Origin: CAZKRL01 sp964555295
GTDB taxonomy: Bacteria; Bacteroidota; Bacteroidia; Flavobacteriales_D; Sanyastnellaceae
Direction of reading: 5' to 3'
Assembly: GCA_964555295.1 (NCBI GenBank)
Contig: CAZKRL010000005.1
Location: 1-64,000, forward strand
DNA: 64,000 nucleotides
Under the pieces are notes generated by a model that worked only from the letters and a program-made list of their open reading frames with translations, did not search any database and had not been told where the DNA came from. Position numbers and translations under genes: made by a program. Position 1 is the first letter of the stretch; the number at the start of each line of letters is the position of its first letter. Shown piece by piece: positions 26,831-35,997 of this stretch.

Positions 26831-27169
26831 TCAACTCAGGTGCGAATCATGCTTGGAATTTACTTTTTGTCTTTCATAGAGCACCTGTCCTACACGATGA
26901 ATATGCTCGATTAAGCTCAATGAATTGAGTTTTTTTAGAATTGAAATGTCAAAAAAATAGGGAGTATTTGAATCGTCTAACATCTGACTGCATTTGCGAA
27001 GGGTGTCATCATTTGCGCCTATTCCAACAAGTGTGATATCAATGTCGCTGCCTTCTTTGAAATTACCTTTAGCCCTTGAACCATAGAGGATGGCCTTCTC
27101 AATTTCTGGAAATTGGGCAAATACATTTTGAATCTTGGTTATCGTATTTTGATCCAACCCGAATTTCAT
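26831..27169 (-). CDS. MNT-type nucleotidyltransferase (antitoxin-like partner)
   Basis: A 112-residue minimal nucleotidyltransferase. GSRAKGNFKEGSDIDI (30-45) carries the GS motif and the two metal aspartates Asp42 and Asp44; Asp74 in FFDISIL is the likely third. In known MNT-HEPN modules the MNT protein blocks its HEPN RNase, in some cases by adding AMP to a HEPN tyrosine. It overlaps the HEPN-like gene by four bases (ATGA), so the two are made together. It follows the partner in the operon. Confidence 0.88.
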   Translation of the reverse strand: MKFGLDQNTITKIQNVFAQFPEIEKAILYGSRAKGNFKEGSDIDITLVGIGANDDTLRKCSQMLDDSNTPYFFDISILKKLNSLSLIEHIHRVGQVLYERQKVNSKHDSHLS

Positions 27170-27567
27170 AAGTGCGCACTCATTTTTTGTTGAAACTGTG
27201 ATAAGAGAGGGAAATATATCGTTACGATTTTACTGTACTCTTCTGATAGAATATCGGGCATATAGGTATGTACGGTTCTATTACGGCTTTCAATCATATC
27301 CATCCAATCTTGACCATTTGTGATGATACCGTTCTGAAAGGCATGCCTTACCGCATCTTTGGATCCGATGATTCCTTTGATCCCTTGCTCCTCCAGAAAA
27401 TCTTTCATCACTTTCCACGAAAGCTCATGGGTAAATTCAAACCGCTGAATGGTACCTTCTTTTTCTAAATTGCTTGGATTTTGAATGGTTTCAACAGCTT
27501 CTTCCAGTTGCGCCAAGGCATCATTGAAATTTTGAAATCGTTGTTGCCATCTAACATCATATCCCAT
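27166..27567 (-). CDS. HEPN-like protein, HI0074 family nucleotidyltransferase partner
   Basis: A four-helix protein of 133 residues from the ATG at 27567 (another ATG lies two codons upstream). It belongs to the HI0074 family, the usual partner of a minimal nucleotidyltransferase. Arg95 and His100 in SRNRTVHTY form the R-x4-H motif of HEPN RNases, with a tyrosine two residues after the histidine, as in modules where the tyrosine is AMPylated. By analogy it may be a toxin that cuts RNA, held by the downstream MNT protein; not all HI0074 members have been shown to be toxic. Confidence 0.85.
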   Translation of the reverse strand: MGYDVRWQQRFQNFNDALAQLEEAVETIQNPSNLEKEGTIQRFEFTHELSWKVMKDFLEEQGIKGIIGSKDAVRHAFQNGIITNGQDWMDMIESRNRTVHTYMPDILSEEYSKIVTIYFPLLSQFQQKMSAHL

Positions 27568-27603
27568 AATCATCGGGGTTATAAGAATTCGGTTCTTTCA
27601 CTT

Positions 27604-27635
27604 CAAATTTAGCTTCGGTTGAATAAGCAAACAAT
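27604..27635 (-). promoter_or_regulatory. Candidate promoter of the HEPN/MNT pair
   Basis: On the minus strand TAAATTTG (27611-27604) matches TAnnTTTG exactly; ATTG at 27635-27632 is 20 bases upstream. The start codon at 27567 is 36 bases downstream. Confidence 0.5.
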
Positions 27636-27864
27636 GAAATTTTGAGACAAGTTAATCAAAGCGATATGTTTTATCATTCAATAGCAAAGCCATGCGCTTT
27701 ACATATCGAGTTCCGATTTATTCCAATTCCCATCTGACACTGAATGTCTGATTTTCACTTTTGAGAATAATGCGCAGTTGGGCCAAATAGGTGTTTTGAA
27801 TGAGGAGACAGACTACGACAAGATACGGAAATATTCGAGATAGTTTAAGGCTTAGCTCAAGTGA

Positions 27865-27960
27865 GAAAACAATCAGTTGGGTAGTGCCACTAACCAACTG
27901 AAATTGACTGCTGCCGACGGTAAGAAATACTATTATGAATGGTTCGACAAGTTGCGATAG
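27865..27960 (+). pseudogene. Bro-N domain remnant
   Basis: The plus-strand frame reads ENNQLGSATNQLKLTAADGK and then KYYYEWFDKLR before a TAG at 27958. QLKL-x-AADGKKY is the typical end of a Bro-N antirepressor domain. There is no start codon or upstream domain, so only a fragment is left. The minus-strand remnant at 22470 ends in the same QLKL block. Confidence 0.5.
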
Positions 27961-28098
27961 GCCTATGAGCGTTATGGTTTCAAATGCTATGAACGAGTAC
28001 TTATGACTGCGTCTTGCTTCGCAGATGGGTTCTGAAAGATTTTAATTCGTTGCGGGTGAGTTTGATGCGTGTTTAGCTGCATCTGCATTATTCATGTA

Positions 28099-28106
28099 TA
28101 CATTCG
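28099..28106 (+). promoter_or_regulatory. -7-like box before the RemB-like gene
   Basis: TACATTCG lies three bases before the ATG at 28110 and nine before a second in-frame ATG at 28116. If used, the transcript would be nearly leaderless and 28116 would be the better start. Confidence 0.3.
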
Positions 28107-28109
28107 TTC

Positions 28110-29618
28110 ATGGCTATGCGATCTATCGGAGGCATAATGGGATTTTTTTTCTGCCTGAATATCATGTCAGATGCTCAGCTATTGAATACGAATCAAATCT
28201 ATGTATGGCCCGATACTTCTTGTCTTGATGAGGGTCCTCACAGTCAGCTTCACACCTTAGACATCGATACTGCACAAAGTTCAGACGGCACGAAGTTGTC
28301 GCTCCATGTTTTGGGCTCTGTGCAAGGCGGAATAAATCAGCATGACAGCATCATGGGATTTGGATTTGCCGGTGCCATGATCAAATGGCGGGCATCGCAT
28401 CGACTTGCATTGAATCTCGGTTACGTGATGGCAGGGGGCAAATGGCCCGGTTATTTCTCTTCCATGACATCACAAGGTTTTTTGCCGGGTATGGGATATG
28501 CGGTGAATGATCGCGATGGTGTTGTGCATAGTCACATTCCATTTGGATCTGTGATGATGAAGGGCAAAAGGTTTTTCTCGGCTGAATGTGGTATTGGCAA
28601 GCAATTCTGGGGTGATGGTTATCGCTCGATGATACTATCTGATAATGCCGCACCACGCGCGTTTCTCCGCTTTGATACGGAATTCTGGAAAGTGCATTAC
28701 ACGAATCTTTGGTTGCGCCTAGATGATATTTCCTGGATGCAACGTTGGCCGCAGCGCCGACATAAATATGCGGCAATGCACAGTCTCAGTTTTCAGGTGA
28801 ATAAGCGTTTGAACTTTGCTTTCTATGAGATGGTGATATGGCAAGACCGAGATTCGATGAGCCGGCGTAATCTGGATTTGAACTATCTCAATCCGGTGAT
28901 TTTTTATCGTCCGGTCGAATACTCAGTGGGTTCTCCCGACAATGTGCTCTTGGCCTTTTCATTCCGTTACAACGCAGGTAAGCGCATGATGATGTATGGT
29001 CAGTTTTTATTGGATGAATTCAACCTTGCCATTTTTAGAACCATGCAGAAGTGGTGGGGAAATAAAATTGGCGGTCAGTTGGGATTGTCGCTGCATAATA
29101 TCATTCCCAATGTGAGTCTGCGCACGGAGTTGAATATCGCGCGGCCATTTACTTATGCGCATGGTAGTCCGGTACAGGCATGGACACACCTCAATCAACC
29201 GATGGCACATCCACTCGGTGCCAACTTTGCCGAACTGGTTAATCAACTCATTTGGATGAAGAATTCATGGCGTGTCAGCGCTCTCGGGAATATTGCTTTT
29301 TACGGACGTGATTATGATGTAAACAGCGATGGCGTGGTAGATAATTTCGGAGGTAATATCACTCGCTCTTATGAAGATCCCTACGGTGGTCCATTTGGTC
29401 ATGCCATGTTTCAGGGTATGCACAACGCGGTTATTTTCACGAACATTGATATTGCTTATTCACCGGGAAAGTTGAAGCAATTTGAAATTTTTCTCAACCC
29501 GTTGGCACGCATCGAAGTGAGCAATGCCTCTCCATTGGTTCCAAAGGTGGTAAGTGAAACGTTAATCACTATGGGCTTGAGAACAACGGGTCTATTGATG
29601 CCTAAGTGGGATTACTAG
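28110..29618 (+). CDS. RemB/Wzi-like outer membrane beta-barrel protein
   Basis: A 502-residue exported protein (signal peptide to about residue 22, SDAQ). It matches the Wzi family of capsule-attachment barrels and the RemB protein of flavobacterial gliding: FSAECGIGKQFWGDGYRSM, LSDNAAPRAFLRFDTEFWKV, LDLNYLNPVIFYRPVEYS, SPDNVLLAF, QFLLDEFNLA, KWWGNKIGGQLG and FTYAHGSPVQAW. Alternating hydrophobic strands run through most of its length. It likely sits in the outer membrane and helps bind surface glycan or support motility. It stands alone. A second in-frame ATG at 28116 is an alternative start. Confidence 0.85.
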   Translation: MAMRSIGGIMGFFFCLNIMSDAQLLNTNQIYVWPDTSCLDEGPHSQLHTLDIDTAQSSDGTKLSLHVLGSVQGGINQHDSIMGFGFAGAMIKWRASHRLALNLGYVMAGGKWPGYFSSMTSQGFLPGMGYAVNDRDGVVHSHIPFGSVMMKGKRFFSAECGIGKQFWGDGYRSMILSDNAAPRAFLRFDTEFWKVHYTNLWLRLDDISWMQRWPQRRHKYAAMHSLSFQVNKRLNFAFYEMVIWQDRDSMSRRNLDLNYLNPVIFYRPVEYSVGSPDNVLLAFSFRYNAGKRMMMYGQFLLDEFNLAIFRTMQKWWGNKIGGQLGLSLHNIIPNVSLRTELNIARPFTYAHGSPVQAWTHLNQPMAHPLGANFAELVNQLIWMKNSWRVSALGNIAFYGRDYDVNSDGVVDNFGGNITRSYEDPYGGPFGHAMFQGMHNAVIFTNIDIAYSPGKLKQFEIFLNPLARIEVSNASPLVPKVVSETLITMGLRTTGLLMPKWDY

Positions 29619-29659
29619 CGGGGATGCGATACCTGCTGATGAGATTTTCACTCCATCTC

Positions 29660-29816
29660 TTTGCTTGAATCCTTTGATGGTTCTGGTTTTCACGCATCGT
29701 TTTAGCAAGGAAAATGCAGAGTCTTAGTGTGATCATTCTACGTGAATTCAGGTATTATCGCAACCTCTTTGCGCCACTTTGCGTGAATCCCTTTGTTGGT
29801 TTTGGTTTTCACGCAA
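29660..29816. repeat. Direct repeat pair with hairpin between convergent genes
   Basis: A 36-38 base unit occurs at 29660-29695 and 29778-29815 with few changes (core GGTTTTCACGCA). In the second copy TTGCGTGAA (29779-29787) pairs exactly with TTCACGCAA (29808-29816), giving a nine-pair stem; the first copy has one mismatch. The pair lies between the ends of two converging genes and could slow or end transcription, although no T tract follows. Confidence 0.65.
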
Positions 29817-29824
29817 TTCTTGAG

Positions 29825-31315
29825 CTATCCTCGCAACATGAGCAGAGCATCCGCAATCTTCCGATGATTCGCAAGTCGTGGGATTTTGTTTTGACCTCCC
29901 AGTTTTCCCTCCGCTTTCATATACGCATTGAAGGTGCCTTTCGGAACAATCGTAATCACTGCCGAACGTAGCACCTGTCCGCGGATTAAATCACGATAGT
30001 ATATGTTCCTTGCGCTCATACTTTCATCTGCTAATTCGGAAAGGCGTTCTAAGTTGGCCTCGCCATCGCACTCCATAATCCATTCATGGTAAGGGAGACC
30101 TTCGGCTGGACTGACCTGAGGAGCAACATGAAATTCAAGTATGCTAATCAAACCGTGCGTTGCCATGTGCACCGCCGCTGCTTCAACTTCCTCCGAAATA
30201 ACATGTTCACCGAATGCACTGGTGTAGTGTTGTACTCTTCCTGTCACCTTGATTCGAAAGGGCTGCAGTGAATTGAATCGAACGGTATCACCAATGTTGT
30301 AACTCCACAAGCCCGCGGTAGTGGTAAGTAGAATCACATATTGTACTCCCAGTTCGACATCTCGCAATGTCAGTCGCTTGGCCTGTTCGTTGCCCCATTC
30401 TTCAAGCGGTACAAATTCGAAAAAAATGCCGGCGTCAGGGTTGAGCAATAATCCGTCTGCTTCTGGGTGATCTTGAAATGCGATGAATCCCTCACTTGCC
30501 GGATATAATTCTACCGACGGGATTTCGCAACCCATCATTTCTATGAATTTCTTGCGGTATGGCGCAAACTGAACACCCCCGTATACAAACAAACTGAAAT
30601 GAGGGAATATTTCTCGGATATTGTTCTTGCCTGATCGCTGCAGCAAACGCTCGAAATACATGAGCACCCAACTCGGTATGCCACTGATCAATCGCATGTC
30701 TTCTTTCAGCGTTTCGGTGACAATAGCATCTACTTTTTGTTCCCAATCTTCGATACAATTGGTTGCATAAGAGGGCATGCGATTCGATTGCAGATAGCCG
30801 GGCACATGGTTCGCTACGATGCCCGATAATCTTCCATAGGGTATGCCTGAAGGTAACTTGTCGAGTTTGGGACTTCCCTGTAAGAAGATCATTTTGCCTC
30901 CAACAAATGAAGCGTCACCGGTATTTGAAATATATGAGAGCAGAGCATTTCTTGCACCTCGAATATGCCGTGGCAGTGAGTCTTTTGTGAGGGGAATAAA
31001 TTTCACTCCGCTCGTGGTGCCGCTGGTCTTGCAAAAGCATACGGGCTTTCCCGGCCACAGTATATCGGACCTTCCTTCAATTGCCTGCTGAATATAATGA
31101 TGATGAGCTTCGTAATCTCTCACCTTAACTGCGGCTTGAAATTCGTCTATAGTATTCACGGCATCGAGCTGATGGTCGCTGCCAAAGGTGGTTTTTCTTC
31201 CCTCTTGAATAATATATTGGAATATTTTTTCCTGCGTTGAAATGGCACGCTCTGCTTGGCGCTGGACGGAGGATGTAACAACTTTTGCGAAAATGTGGGA
31301 GATCGCGCGCTTCAT
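29825..31315 (-). CDS. GH3 auxin-responsive promoter family protein
   Basis: A 496-residue member of the GH3 family, acyl-adenylate-forming enzymes which in plants join hormones to amino acids. The nucleotide block FCKTSGTTSGVKFIPLT (about 89-105) is intact, followed by YPASEGFIAFQ, LTTTAGLWSYNIGDTVRF and KVTGRVQHYTSAFGEHV, the adenylation core. Bacterial members are common in Bacteroidota, and their substrate is not known; ligation of an acid to an amine is the family expectation. It starts six bases downstream of the end of the 631-residue T9SS cargo gene on the same strand. Confidence 0.88.
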   Translation of the reverse strand: MKRAISHIFAKVVTSSVQRQAERAISTQEKIFQYIIQEGRKTTFGSDHQLDAVNTIDEFQAAVKVRDYEAHHHYIQQAIEGRSDILWPGKPVCFCKTSGTTSGVKFIPLTKDSLPRHIRGARNALLSYISNTGDASFVGGKMIFLQGSPKLDKLPSGIPYGRLSGIVANHVPGYLQSNRMPSYATNCIEDWEQKVDAIVTETLKEDMRLISGIPSWVLMYFERLLQRSGKNNIREIFPHFSLFVYGGVQFAPYRKKFIEMMGCEIPSVELYPASEGFIAFQDHPEADGLLLNPDAGIFFEFVPLEEWGNEQAKRLTLRDVELGVQYVILLTTTAGLWSYNIGDTVRFNSLQPFRIKVTGRVQHYTSAFGEHVISEEVEAAAVHMATHGLISILEFHVAPQVSPAEGLPYHEWIMECDGEANLERLSELADESMSARNIYYRDLIRGQVLRSAVITIVPKGTFNAYMKAEGKLGGQNKIPRLANHRKIADALLMLRG

Positions 31316-31321
31316 ATATTC

Positions 31322-33217
31322 TTAACGGATCACCACGAATTTCTTGGACGAAATATGGGTGTCGTTTATTATAGTAATATTATATAGTCCCGCTTGAAGA
31401 TTGTCGCAATTCACTGAAAAATTTGGCCCTGTAATTATCCCGTTTGATATAATTTCTGAAGTCAGGTTCATTATTATAAAGTGAGCATTTCTTGTGATGC
31501 TTTGTGGAAGTGAGATCTGAATATTATCTCTCGCCGGGTTGGGATATAGTTGAAATGAGTCGGGCTTCAACTCATTGACACTCACCGCGGGTGCCTCGGC
31601 ATTAAGTCGCACCATGGGGGTTCTGCTCAAACTGAACCATACGTCGCTATTGCCTTGTGTAGCTCTTACAAAGGATGAACCGGGGGGAGAATTGCCGCTG
31701 AGTGCACAAACGAATGATCCGCTGCCCATTTCTGATCCTGCTGTTGCGAGATATACTTTGCCACTGTCTAATGAAATGGCTGATGGGAATGGCAATGCAA
31801 CGGTTGTGTTCTCGCCGTATTGATTGATCATGCTCGCGGTGATGTTGATGGGAGTGGTTTCTGCAATCAATTGTGACGCGTTGATATTATCAGCTCCCAG
31901 TTCGTAGATGCGGCCTCTAACAGTGGCGTCGGGCATTGTACCTGCCGCAGGGGCCAACATGATGGAATGACAACTATATGGCGCGGTCATCAGAAATGCA
32001 TTGGCAACATCGTAAGAGTTCTGTTGGGTTGAAACATTCCCCATGTAAACCTGTTGCGCCGATTGTCGGTCGCGCGCATAGATATATGGGTTTACAGAAA
32101 AGGTTATTGTGTCGGTGTTGTCACTCAGGTTTTCATCAGGGTTGGGTGAGAATACGGTATAATGAATTCGGTAATTGCGATTTGAATCAGCCGCTTGAAA
32201 CATTCCCGCGCGCACCTCTGCACTAATTCCCGATGTGAGGTCGGTGAGCTCACTGCTCATTCCTGAATATAAGATTACGTTGTTGTCGGTATCGATGAGG
32301 TCTGCTTGAAGCGCGCAACCCAGCGCAAGGGCACTTCCCATATTGGTGGCTTGTGCAGTGAATTTGAGCAGCGGAGGCATCTGTGTTGGATACATGGTGT
32401 AAGGCAAGTATTCATATCCTGTGGGATGCGATGGGTCTGTAAGATCGAATGCACCATAGTCACAACCGCTGATGGCTATATCGTTAATGTAGGTTTCAAT
32501 GATTTCGATATCATCCAGCTGCCAGTAGTAATAAAGTCCTTCAAAAATGAATCGGAATTGAACCAAAGGTTGAAATGCTGCATAACTGGATATTTGAATA
32601 ACCACCGAATCTATTGGTGTGGTTGGGTTTGGACTTTCAGGTGCTGTGTACACGGGATACCAGTTGAAGCCATCATTGGTGATTTCAACCCGGGCATTTC
32701 CCGAGTAGCGATTGAGATAGTGATGAAATTTTAGTGCCACATTGCCATAACCGGAAAGGTCGATAGGGGGTGTGGTGAGTGTTGCGAGGTGTGGGCCAGG
32801 TGCATCGCCTGTACCGAAATTTTCTTCGCTGCAGGGTAAGCTGTCGTTATCCCAAAAATTACTATCGAAAATCATAAAGCCGTTTTGCCACGAAGGACTC
32901 AGAATTTGCTGGCCGGGAACGCCTTGGATTTGGCACGAACCGCGGGAACCGGTTTCGTTATTGGGGATGGTATTGGGTCCGCGGTATTCCCAATAAGCAA
33001 TTCCTGAGGTTTCTGAATTGAGCCAATTGTCGGGCAAACCGTTGGAAAAATCTTCTGACCAGATAACATCACGATTGCCATTGACGGTTGTCGGTTCCTT
33101 GCGCAAGGAATAAATATTTTCTGGGAAAAGGTATTGCCCCTGAATATCTGCCTTCAGGAGTATCAGTGTGCACGTCATGTACACCCACAGAGGTATCAGC
33201 TTATGCATTTTGCTCAT
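31322..33217 (-). CDS. T9SS type A cargo with a jelly-roll-like domain, function unknown
   Basis: A 631-residue secreted protein with a signal peptide ending near residue 28 (ADIQGQ). The first third (about 50-235) begins WSEDFSNGLPDNW and ends FEGLYYYWQLDDIEI, a common layout of MAM or choice-of-anchor lectin-like domains in Bacteroidota surface proteins. The middle has two or three beta-rich Ig-like parts. The last 80 residues form a type A sorting domain: FQLYPNPARDNIQISLP, LQAGLYNITI and SSKKFVVIR. Glycan binding or adhesion is a guess. It is cotranscribed with the GH3-family gene by position only. Confidence 0.85.
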   Translation of the reverse strand: MSKMHKLIPLWVYMTCTLILLKADIQGQYLFPENIYSLRKEPTTVNGNRDVIWSEDFSNGLPDNWLNSETSGIAYWEYRGPNTIPNNETGSRGSCQIQGVPGQQILSPSWQNGFMIFDSNFWDNDSLPCSEENFGTGDAPGPHLATLTTPPIDLSGYGNVALKFHHYLNRYSGNARVEITNDGFNWYPVYTAPESPNPTTPIDSVVIQISSYAAFQPLVQFRFIFEGLYYYWQLDDIEIIETYINDIAISGCDYGAFDLTDPSHPTGYEYLPYTMYPTQMPPLLKFTAQATNMGSALALGCALQADLIDTDNNVILYSGMSSELTDLTSGISAEVRAGMFQAADSNRNYRIHYTVFSPNPDENLSDNTDTITFSVNPYIYARDRQSAQQVYMGNVSTQQNSYDVANAFLMTAPYSCHSIMLAPAAGTMPDATVRGRIYELGADNINASQLIAETTPINITASMINQYGENTTVALPFPSAISLDSGKVYLATAGSEMGSGSFVCALSGNSPPGSSFVRATQGNSDVWFSLSRTPMVRLNAEAPAVSVNELKPDSFQLYPNPARDNIQISLPQSITRNAHFIIMNLTSEIISNGIITGPNFSVNCDNLQAGLYNITIINDTHISSKKFVVIR

Positions 33218-33320
33218 GGCTCTTTTTTTAACGACGTAAAGGTATTGAGAAGGGTTGCAGAAGATGACGTTGGTGAACCTTTACACTTCAACCAATAGCG
33301 GGTCTTTCGCCAGAGACGAC

Positions 33321-34556
33321 TTACTCGATAATGATGGCATAACCTGCGGATTCGTCGCTATGACCAGATTTTAAATAATAGAGTCCAGAGGGTAGAAAAT
33401 CTAAACGGATGATGAACTGACCGGGAGAGGTGGTCAGTATCATTCTGCCTTGAGAATCATAAAGGGTCGAGCCGTCGGTGAAATCAGCGGGCAAATGCAG
33501 TTGATCACTGCATGGATTGGGGTAGGGCAGTGGCTTCTTCGCAGACTCAAGAATCGAGGTAGTAAAATCGGGACAGGTGATGGTGTTATCGCAAATGATA
33601 TCGGCCATAAAATCGGAGGATGTATTGAGGGTGAGTTGATATTCAGCATTGTTGCCGAGATAGGCCACATGGTTGCCACCCGGAGTAATTCGATAGCAGT
33701 GAGGAAGCCCTACTTCATCCATTCGTTGGTTGATGTAATTGCTACCTTCAATGACGGTGACTTGCAGCAGGCCATAGAGCACAAACATTGCCGAATCAAT
33801 GGTCACAGTTTGATCAGCATCGCCGTGATACAACATGGCAGGCACTGTGTCTGATGCATCAATCCAGTCGCTATCTCCAAGAGCGCCCGCAACGCTGATA
33901 ATACCCTTAACTTCAGAGGAGTATCCGGGACTTCCGCTTGTGCCTTCGAGAATGCCGTCAAGACCGGGACCGCTCATGTCAATGAAATCAGGTATTTCGT
34001 TTTCGTCCATGTATGCGTGATGCAAGGCCATGAATGCTCCGGCTGATGCGCCTCCTGCGAAGATGAGATTCGTATCTACCTTAAACGTATTGTTCACCGC
34101 GGCATCTGCGCGAAACCATCTCACTGCGGCGCGAAGATCTTGTACGGCTCTCATAACGGCTTGACCGTATACAGGTTCTAGATCACCTGTAAATGTTACT
34201 CCCATTCGATAGTTGATGGAGGCAACAACGTATCCTCTCCGCGCGAAATCCTGACATAGGGGAAGCATATCTGCACCGGCTTTATCACCCGCGAGGAAAA
34301 ATCCGCCATGGCACATAATCAGCAAGGGTCTTGCGATTGAATTATCGCCTTCGGGTTCATAGACATCCATCATCAATTGTTCCGAATTTCCTTGATAGTT
34401 GATATTATTACCATAGTTGATTTCCAATGTGCTGTTGACATTCTGAAACATGGGCATGCGATAGTTGTCGCCGTTGCACTGAGCTTGATTTTTCAGATTT
34501 GCACCAATCGATAAAATTGTTGTAGCGAGTATGCGAGTGTATAAATTCATTTTCAT
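33321..34556 (-). CDS. Secreted alpha/beta hydrolase (esterase-like) with T9SS sorting domain
   Basis: A 411-residue exported enzyme; signal peptide to about residue 26. The hydrolase fold has the oxyanion-hole block CHGGFFLAGDKAG (82-94), the nucleophile Ser171 in FAGGASAGAF, an Asp in YHGDADQTV and the His in GGNHVAYLG. This resembles the carboxylesterase or BD-FAE group acting on small or sugar esters; the substrate is unknown. The C-terminal 70 residues form a type A sorting domain (PLPYPNPCSDQLHLP, FLPSGLYYLKSG). It stands between two other exported proteins on the same strand. Confidence 0.88.
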   Translation of the reverse strand: MKMNLYTRILATTILSIGANLKNQAQCNGDNYRMPMFQNVNSTLEINYGNNINYQGNSEQLMMDVYEPEGDNSIARPLLIMCHGGFFLAGDKAGADMLPLCQDFARRGYVVASINYRMGVTFTGDLEPVYGQAVMRAVQDLRAAVRWFRADAAVNNTFKVDTNLIFAGGASAGAFMALHHAYMDENEIPDFIDMSGPGLDGILEGTSGSPGYSSEVKGIISVAGALGDSDWIDASDTVPAMLYHGDADQTVTIDSAMFVLYGLLQVTVIEGSNYINQRMDEVGLPHCYRITPGGNHVAYLGNNAEYQLTLNTSSDFMADIICDNTITCPDFTTSILESAKKPLPYPNPCSDQLHLPADFTDGSTLYDSQGRMILTTSPGQFIIRLDFLPSGLYYLKSGHSDESAGYAIIIE

Positions 34557-34599
34557 AAGTGTGATTCAGTAGTCAATGTTTCGATTTTTCAATGTTAGA

Positions 34600-35946
34600 T
34601 TATTTATTGTAAAGAATGAGATAATCGATAATATTTTTTTGCGTAATGATTAAAGTTCCGTTGAGTTGTGAGTTTATTCTGAATATGGAATTATCTGTAA
34701 TGATGATGTGCTCTTGATTGACTTTGTCTTTGATAATTTTTTTGGCTAGAATCCCATCTACCAATTGCATATTAGCGAGGCCAGCGTTGTAATAAACAAG
34801 TCCGTTGTTATGAAGTCCCCATATACCACCGTCTAGAGCGGGCCAAATGTTCTGTATAGCGGATTGTTCGGTAAGAGTGAAGTTTTCAGATATAACCACA
34901 GAGTTGTATTGCAATAGTCCAAACTTAGCTGAGCCATTTTCATTACCCGCCACGACTATTTGTTCTGCATTCAGTTCAGCAATTGATTGAATGTTTATGA
35001 CGGAAATAACTGAGTTCACAAGAGCGCCGGAATGAATATTATAGACGAAAATGTAATCTTGTTCTGTAACTGGCTCTTCTTTCCAAACAAAAAGGTAATC
35101 GTTGAGGGAGCATATTTGACGCACTTTCTTGTTGTCAGCGCTGCGAAATGATTGGGTATTTCCATTTTGCCAGATCCAAATGGCGCCATTTTCTCCACCT
35201 ATGAAATATTTTTCTAATTCGGTTGCATAGAATGAACAGGATGGAGTGCTTTCAAGGGTAATTGTTGAAATGGTATAATCGGTTTGTAAGGATCGTGTTA
35301 TGAGACTACCATCGTGATGAGCAATCCAATATTTTCCCGACCTTGGTTCATAACCGCTGTATGCATACTCTTTTGATTCTGAATGAATCCATTGGTCGTG
35401 CAGATTGAAAATAGAATAACCCGATTCGTTGGCTATGACGCGCCATTCATCTGCTATTTCCATTGGTGCCTCGCCATAGAAAAACTCGCGGATTTCGGTG
35501 GTTGAATTGATTCCGTCGCTTGCAATAACCTTCAGAAACATTTTTCCCTCGGGCCAGTATCTGTCATTCAATGGAATGTCTTGCAGATAGTCATAAGTTT
35601 TGTCATTGGGGTATATTATTGACGAGAATAAAACTCGCATATCGCTCAGGTGGATCAGCTCAATGCTCAGCTGTTGCAATTTTTGGTTGTCGGAAAAATG
35701 AATTTTGATAGGTAGCTTTTCGTTGAATTGAAAGGTTGTAAGCGCTAGTGGCAAGGAAATCTGAATTTCGGGCAACTGATTGTCCAGGTCTTTTCGGCAA
35801 CCGAGGACGAGAATTATAAAGCTGAACATTGAAAGTGTACATCGAATCTTAGAAATGAATCGGTGTATTCTGTGAAAGGTTGCTCGCTTGTATTTAGTTG
35901 GATGTGCTATGGTAATAGTATCAATGTTGATGCATGTTTTATTCAA
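34600..35946 (-). CDS. Putative lipoprotein with beta-propeller-like repeats
   Basis: Up to 448 residues. FIILVLGCRKD carries a lipobox with Cys50, so it should be a lipoprotein. The start is unclear: the ATG at 35946 gives a long basic lead, while the ATG at 35829 leaves only MFSFIILVLGC, short and without positive charge. Residues about 57-150 look like an Ig-like domain common in Bacteroidota lipoproteins; the rest has short beta repeats (YFIGGENGAIWIWQNG, QIVVAGNENGSAKF, GGIWGLHNNGLVYYN) like a propeller. No family is recognised. It follows the WD40 gene after 51 bases on the same strand. Confidence 0.6.
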   Translation of the reverse strand: MNKTCINIDTITIAHPTKYKRATFHRIHRFISKIRCTLSMFSFIILVLGCRKDLDNQLPEIQISLPLALTTFQFNEKLPIKIHFSDNQKLQQLSIELIHLSDMRVLFSSIIYPNDKTYDYLQDIPLNDRYWPEGKMFLKVIASDGINSTTEIREFFYGEAPMEIADEWRVIANESGYSIFNLHDQWIHSESKEYAYSGYEPRSGKYWIAHHDGSLITRSLQTDYTISTITLESTPSCSFYATELEKYFIGGENGAIWIWQNGNTQSFRSADNKKVRQICSLNDYLFVWKEEPVTEQDYIFVYNIHSGALVNSVISVINIQSIAELNAEQIVVAGNENGSAKFGLLQYNSVVISENFTLTEQSAIQNIWPALDGGIWGLHNNGLVYYNAGLANMQLVDGILAKKIIKDKVNQEHIIITDNSIFRINSQLNGTLIITQKNIIDYLILYNK

Positions 35947-35997
35947 TACATCAATTATTTACAATGAATGGATGAAAGGAATTGGGCGTGAGTTCCG

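Larger units (their letters stand above)
27574..28109. other. 536-bp stretch without a working gene
   Basis: Apart from the HEPN/MNT promoter and a Bro-N remnant at 27865-27960, nothing clear is seen. After the remnant stop the same frame continues as AYERYGFKCYERV and ends at about 28035, which may be more of the broken gene. Confidence 0.5.
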
